DNA of 6,195 nucleotides from JBDTYT01 sp040005555 (lineage in GTDB: Bacteria; Actinomycetota; UBA4738; HRBIN12), in contig JBDTYT010000086.1 in NCBI GenBank assembly GCA_040005555.1, forward strand, positions 1-6,195. Reading direction: 5' to 3'. The translations under genes were made by a program, and so were the position numbers. Positions 4,915 through 6,195 of this stretch are shown here, one piece after another (position 1 is the stretch's first letter; each line of letters begins with the position of its first letter). The notes under the pieces are model-generated. The model was given only the letters and a program-made list of their open reading frames with translations, did no database searches and was not told where the DNA came from.

Positions 4915-5640
4915 GTGGGCGAGGAAGGTGTCGGTCCCCTGGCGCTCGTCGGAGGGGATGAGCTCAACCCGGGGAACGAGCCGCAGGACGAGGTGCTCGT
5001 CCGCGCGGCGGGCGAGGGCCCTGCGTACGTGATCGCCACGGCCGCGGCCCGCCACCAGCCCGAACTCGCGGTCGCCAACGCTCAGCGCTGGTTCGGGAAA
5101 CTGGGACTCGCCGTGGAAGAGCTCCCCGCACTGCGCCGATCGGACGTCCGCGCCCCCGACAACGCACGGCGCGCGCGGTCGGGCAGGTTCTTCTACCTCG
5201 TGGGAGGCGACCCGGGGCTGGTCCCCTCGGTCTTGGGGGGGAGCCCGCTGTGGGAAGCCGTGACCGCCGCATGGCGCGAGGGAGCGGCGCTGGGTGGGTC
5301 CTCCGCCGGTGCGATGGCGTTGGGCGAATGGACGCTCGTGCGACAGCATCGTCCCGGCGATGCGCAGCGCCGGTACGCGCCGGCGCTCGGCCTGGTCCCG
5401 GGCGTTGCCGTCGTACCACATCTCGAGACGTTCGGGCATCGGTGGATCGAGGGAGCCGAGTCGGCCGCGCCGAGGGACGGCGTGGTCCTGCTCGGCATCG
5501 AGGAACGCACCGCGGCGGTCTGGCACGAGGGACGGTGGACCTGCATGGGCGCGGGCGGGGTGTCGGTCATCGGCCGCGGCCGACGGGACCGCTTCGAGCC
5601 CGGCCAAGCGATCGATGGTCTCCCGGTTCCGAACATATAG
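4915..5640 (+). CDS. Peptidase S51 family protein (cyanophycinase / dipeptidase E-like)
   Basis: A 241-residue soluble protein with GTG start 4915-4917, preceded by GAGGAG four bases away, and TAG 5638-5640. The frame is open further upstream to 4618, but that part is not protein-like. Family signs in order: N-terminal strand and turn LALVGGDEL (9-17), FFYLVGGDPGLV (92-103), the nucleophile elbow GGSSAGAMAL (127-136) with Ser130 as likely catalytic serine, VVPHLETFGHRW (166-177) with His169 the probable catalytic histidine, and GIEERTAAVW (194-203), the usual GIDExTA-like strand. This is the S51 / class I glutamine-amidotransferase-like fold (PF03575). Known members cleave Asp-X dipeptides or cyanophycin, but the substrate here is unknown and a cyanophycin role should not be assumed. 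No signal peptide is seen, so it is probably cytoplasmic. It lies between two small membrane-linked genes. Confidence 0.88.
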   Translation: MGEEGVGPLALVGGDELNPGNEPQDEVLVRAAGEGPAYVIATAAARHQPELAVANAQRWFGKLGLAVEELPALRRSDVRAPDNARRARSGRFFYLVGGDPGLVPSVLGGSPLWEAVTAAWREGAALGGSSAGAMALGEWTLVRQHRPGDAQRRYAPALGLVPGVAVVPHLETFGHRWIEGAESAAPRDGVVLLGIEERTAAVWHEGRWTCMGAGGVSVIGRGRRDRFEPGQAIDGLPVPNI

Positions 5641-5653
5641 GGTGGCGGCGGTT

Positions 5654-5665
5654 TCGAGCGCTCGA
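5654..5665. repeat. 12-base perfect palindrome between peptidase and YtxH-like genes
   Basis: TCGAGCGCTCGA reads the same on both strands and sits in the 44-base gap 5641-5684. With no spacer it is more like a protein-binding site than an RNA hairpin. In GC-rich DNA such palindromes can arise by chance, so the call is descriptive only. Confidence 0.4.
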
Positions 5666-5684
5666 GGATGGGAACAGCTGCGTC

Positions 5685-5888
5685 ATGTTCTTCGCCACCC
5701 TGAGGAAGACGATCGTCGCGTTCGCCGTAACGGCTGCGGCGAAGTACTTCTTGGACCCCGATCACGGGGCTGAGCGACGCGCTCGGCTGCGCGATCGAGC
5801 GTACGCCGCAGCCGCGTGGGTGTTCGAGACGCGCCGATCGCTCGGCCGCGCGACGGCGCACGCGGGGTCGGACCGCACAACCGGCTGA
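5685..5888 (+). CDS. YtxH-like small protein
   Basis: A 67-residue protein, ATG 5685-5687 to TGA 5886-5888. The ribosome binding site is weak, so the start is only moderately sure. An N-terminal amphipathic or hydrophobic helix (MFFATLRKTIVAFAVTAAAKYFL) is followed by DPDHGAERRARLRDRA and a second Ala-rich helix, then a basic and polar tail. The pattern of a short hydrophobic helix, then DPxxGxxRRxxLRDR, is the usual form of YtxH-like small proteins in actinobacteria, matching the xPxxGxxxR feature of PF12732. Those proteins are often stress-linked, but the biochemical role is unknown. It lies 44 bases after the peptidase and 19 bases before the lipid-kinase gene on the same strand, so all three may share a transcript. 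Confidence 0.65.
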   Translation: MFFATLRKTIVAFAVTAAAKYFLDPDHGAERRARLRDRAYAAAAWVFETRRSLGRATAHAGSDRTTG

Positions 5889-5907
5889 GCGCCGGTCCCC
5901 TCCAGCG

Positions 5908-6195
5908 ATGCCCTTCCTCCTCGTCGCGAACCCTGGAGCCCGATCGTCCGACGACCTCGCCCGACGCGCGGAGGATCGCCTGGACGACGTGCGCAGGGTC
6001 GAACTGCGCGAAGGTCTCGATCTCCGCGGCGAGATCGAGCGCGCGGTCGCGGAGGCGAGAACCGTCGTCGCGTGCGGCGGAGACGGAACCGTGCACGCAC
6101 TCGCGCAACATCTCGCCGGCGGCGACGGCGTGCTCGGGGTGCTCCCGGGCGGAACCCTGAATCATTTCGCTCGAGATCTCGGTATGCGTCGGCCC
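5908..6195 (+). CDS. Diacylglycerol kinase catalytic-domain protein, N-terminal part (runs off window)
   Basis: ATG 5908-5910, open to the last base; 96 residues are visible and the 3' end is missing. No ribosome binding site is seen, but MPFLLVANPGARS is the standard opening strand and NP-turn of the family. Then come VVACGGDGTVHALA (53-66), the GGDGT nucleotide-binding motif with Asp59, and VLPGGTLNHFARDLG (78-92), the second conserved loop. These identify the DAGK catalytic domain (PF00781). The GGTLNHFARDLG variant is typical of the actinobacterial branch sometimes found beside or fused to PAP2 phosphatases, rather than of DgkB, which has GTGND. The expected reaction is ATP-dependent phosphorylation of a lipid hydroxyl such as diacylglycerol. 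It is plausibly the functional opposite of the PAP2 enzyme at the start of the window. Whether a second domain follows cannot be seen. Confidence 0.88.
   Translation, partial: MPFLLVANPGARSSDDLARRAEDRLDDVRRVELREGLDLRGEIERAVAEARTVVACGGDGTVHALAQHLAGGDGVLGVLPGGTLNHFARDLGMRRP

Noticed and set aside
1..6195. Mobile element, CRISPR array, tRNA/rRNA or phage genes
   Set aside because: No transposase or integrase motifs, regularly spaced repeats, long terminal inverted repeats or tRNA-like cloverleaf were seen on either strand.

Overview
The window is about two-thirds G+C, uses GTG starts freely, and has the coding style of a high-GC Gram-positive bacterium. The PAP2/kinase fusion, the NHFARDLG-type diacylglycerol kinase and the GGGTAC promoter-like boxes all suit Actinomycetota. 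No rRNA, tRNA, transposase, CRISPR or phage gene is visible, and I cannot name a genus. It looks like chromosomal sequence rich in membrane and envelope genes. Eleven coding regions are supported, two of them cut by the window edges. No stretch over 300 bases lacks a gene.

Layout: (1) 1-347, the C-terminal part of a DUF1003 membrane protein, plus strand. (2) 351-1349, minus strand, two genes probably transcribed together: an intact PAP2 phosphatase followed by a small CCCH zinc-ribbon protein, with a strong hairpin at the PAP2 stop. (3) 1469-3726, plus strand, divergent from (2): a 571-residue fusion of a catalytically degenerate PAP2 membrane domain to a kinase-like domain, joined by an ATGA overlap to a 181-residue lipoprotein. 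(4) 3870-3944, a 24-residue membrane microprotein with a near-perfect ribosome binding site and a sigma-B-like promoter candidate. (5) 3991-4650, minus strand, a DUF1345 membrane protein convergent with (4). (6) 4751-6195, plus strand: a 44-residue single-helix protein, a peptidase S51 family hydrolase, a YtxH-like small protein and the start of a diacylglycerol/sphingosine-kinase family enzyme that runs off the window.

How they may work together: the intact PAP2 enzyme and the lipid kinase are opposite activities on phosphorylated lipids. The PAP2-like/kinase fusion would place a kinase-like domain on the cytoplasmic side of a membrane bundle that seems to have lost phosphatase activity, with a coupled lipoprotein outside. 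Similar GNNT-N14 to N16-GGGTAC boxes lie before the PAP2 gene, the 24-residue gene and the 44-residue gene, so at least part of the region may belong to a general-stress regulon. The most interesting items are the degenerate PAP2/kinase fusion with its lipoprotein, the two small membrane ORFs, and the shared promoter-like boxes.
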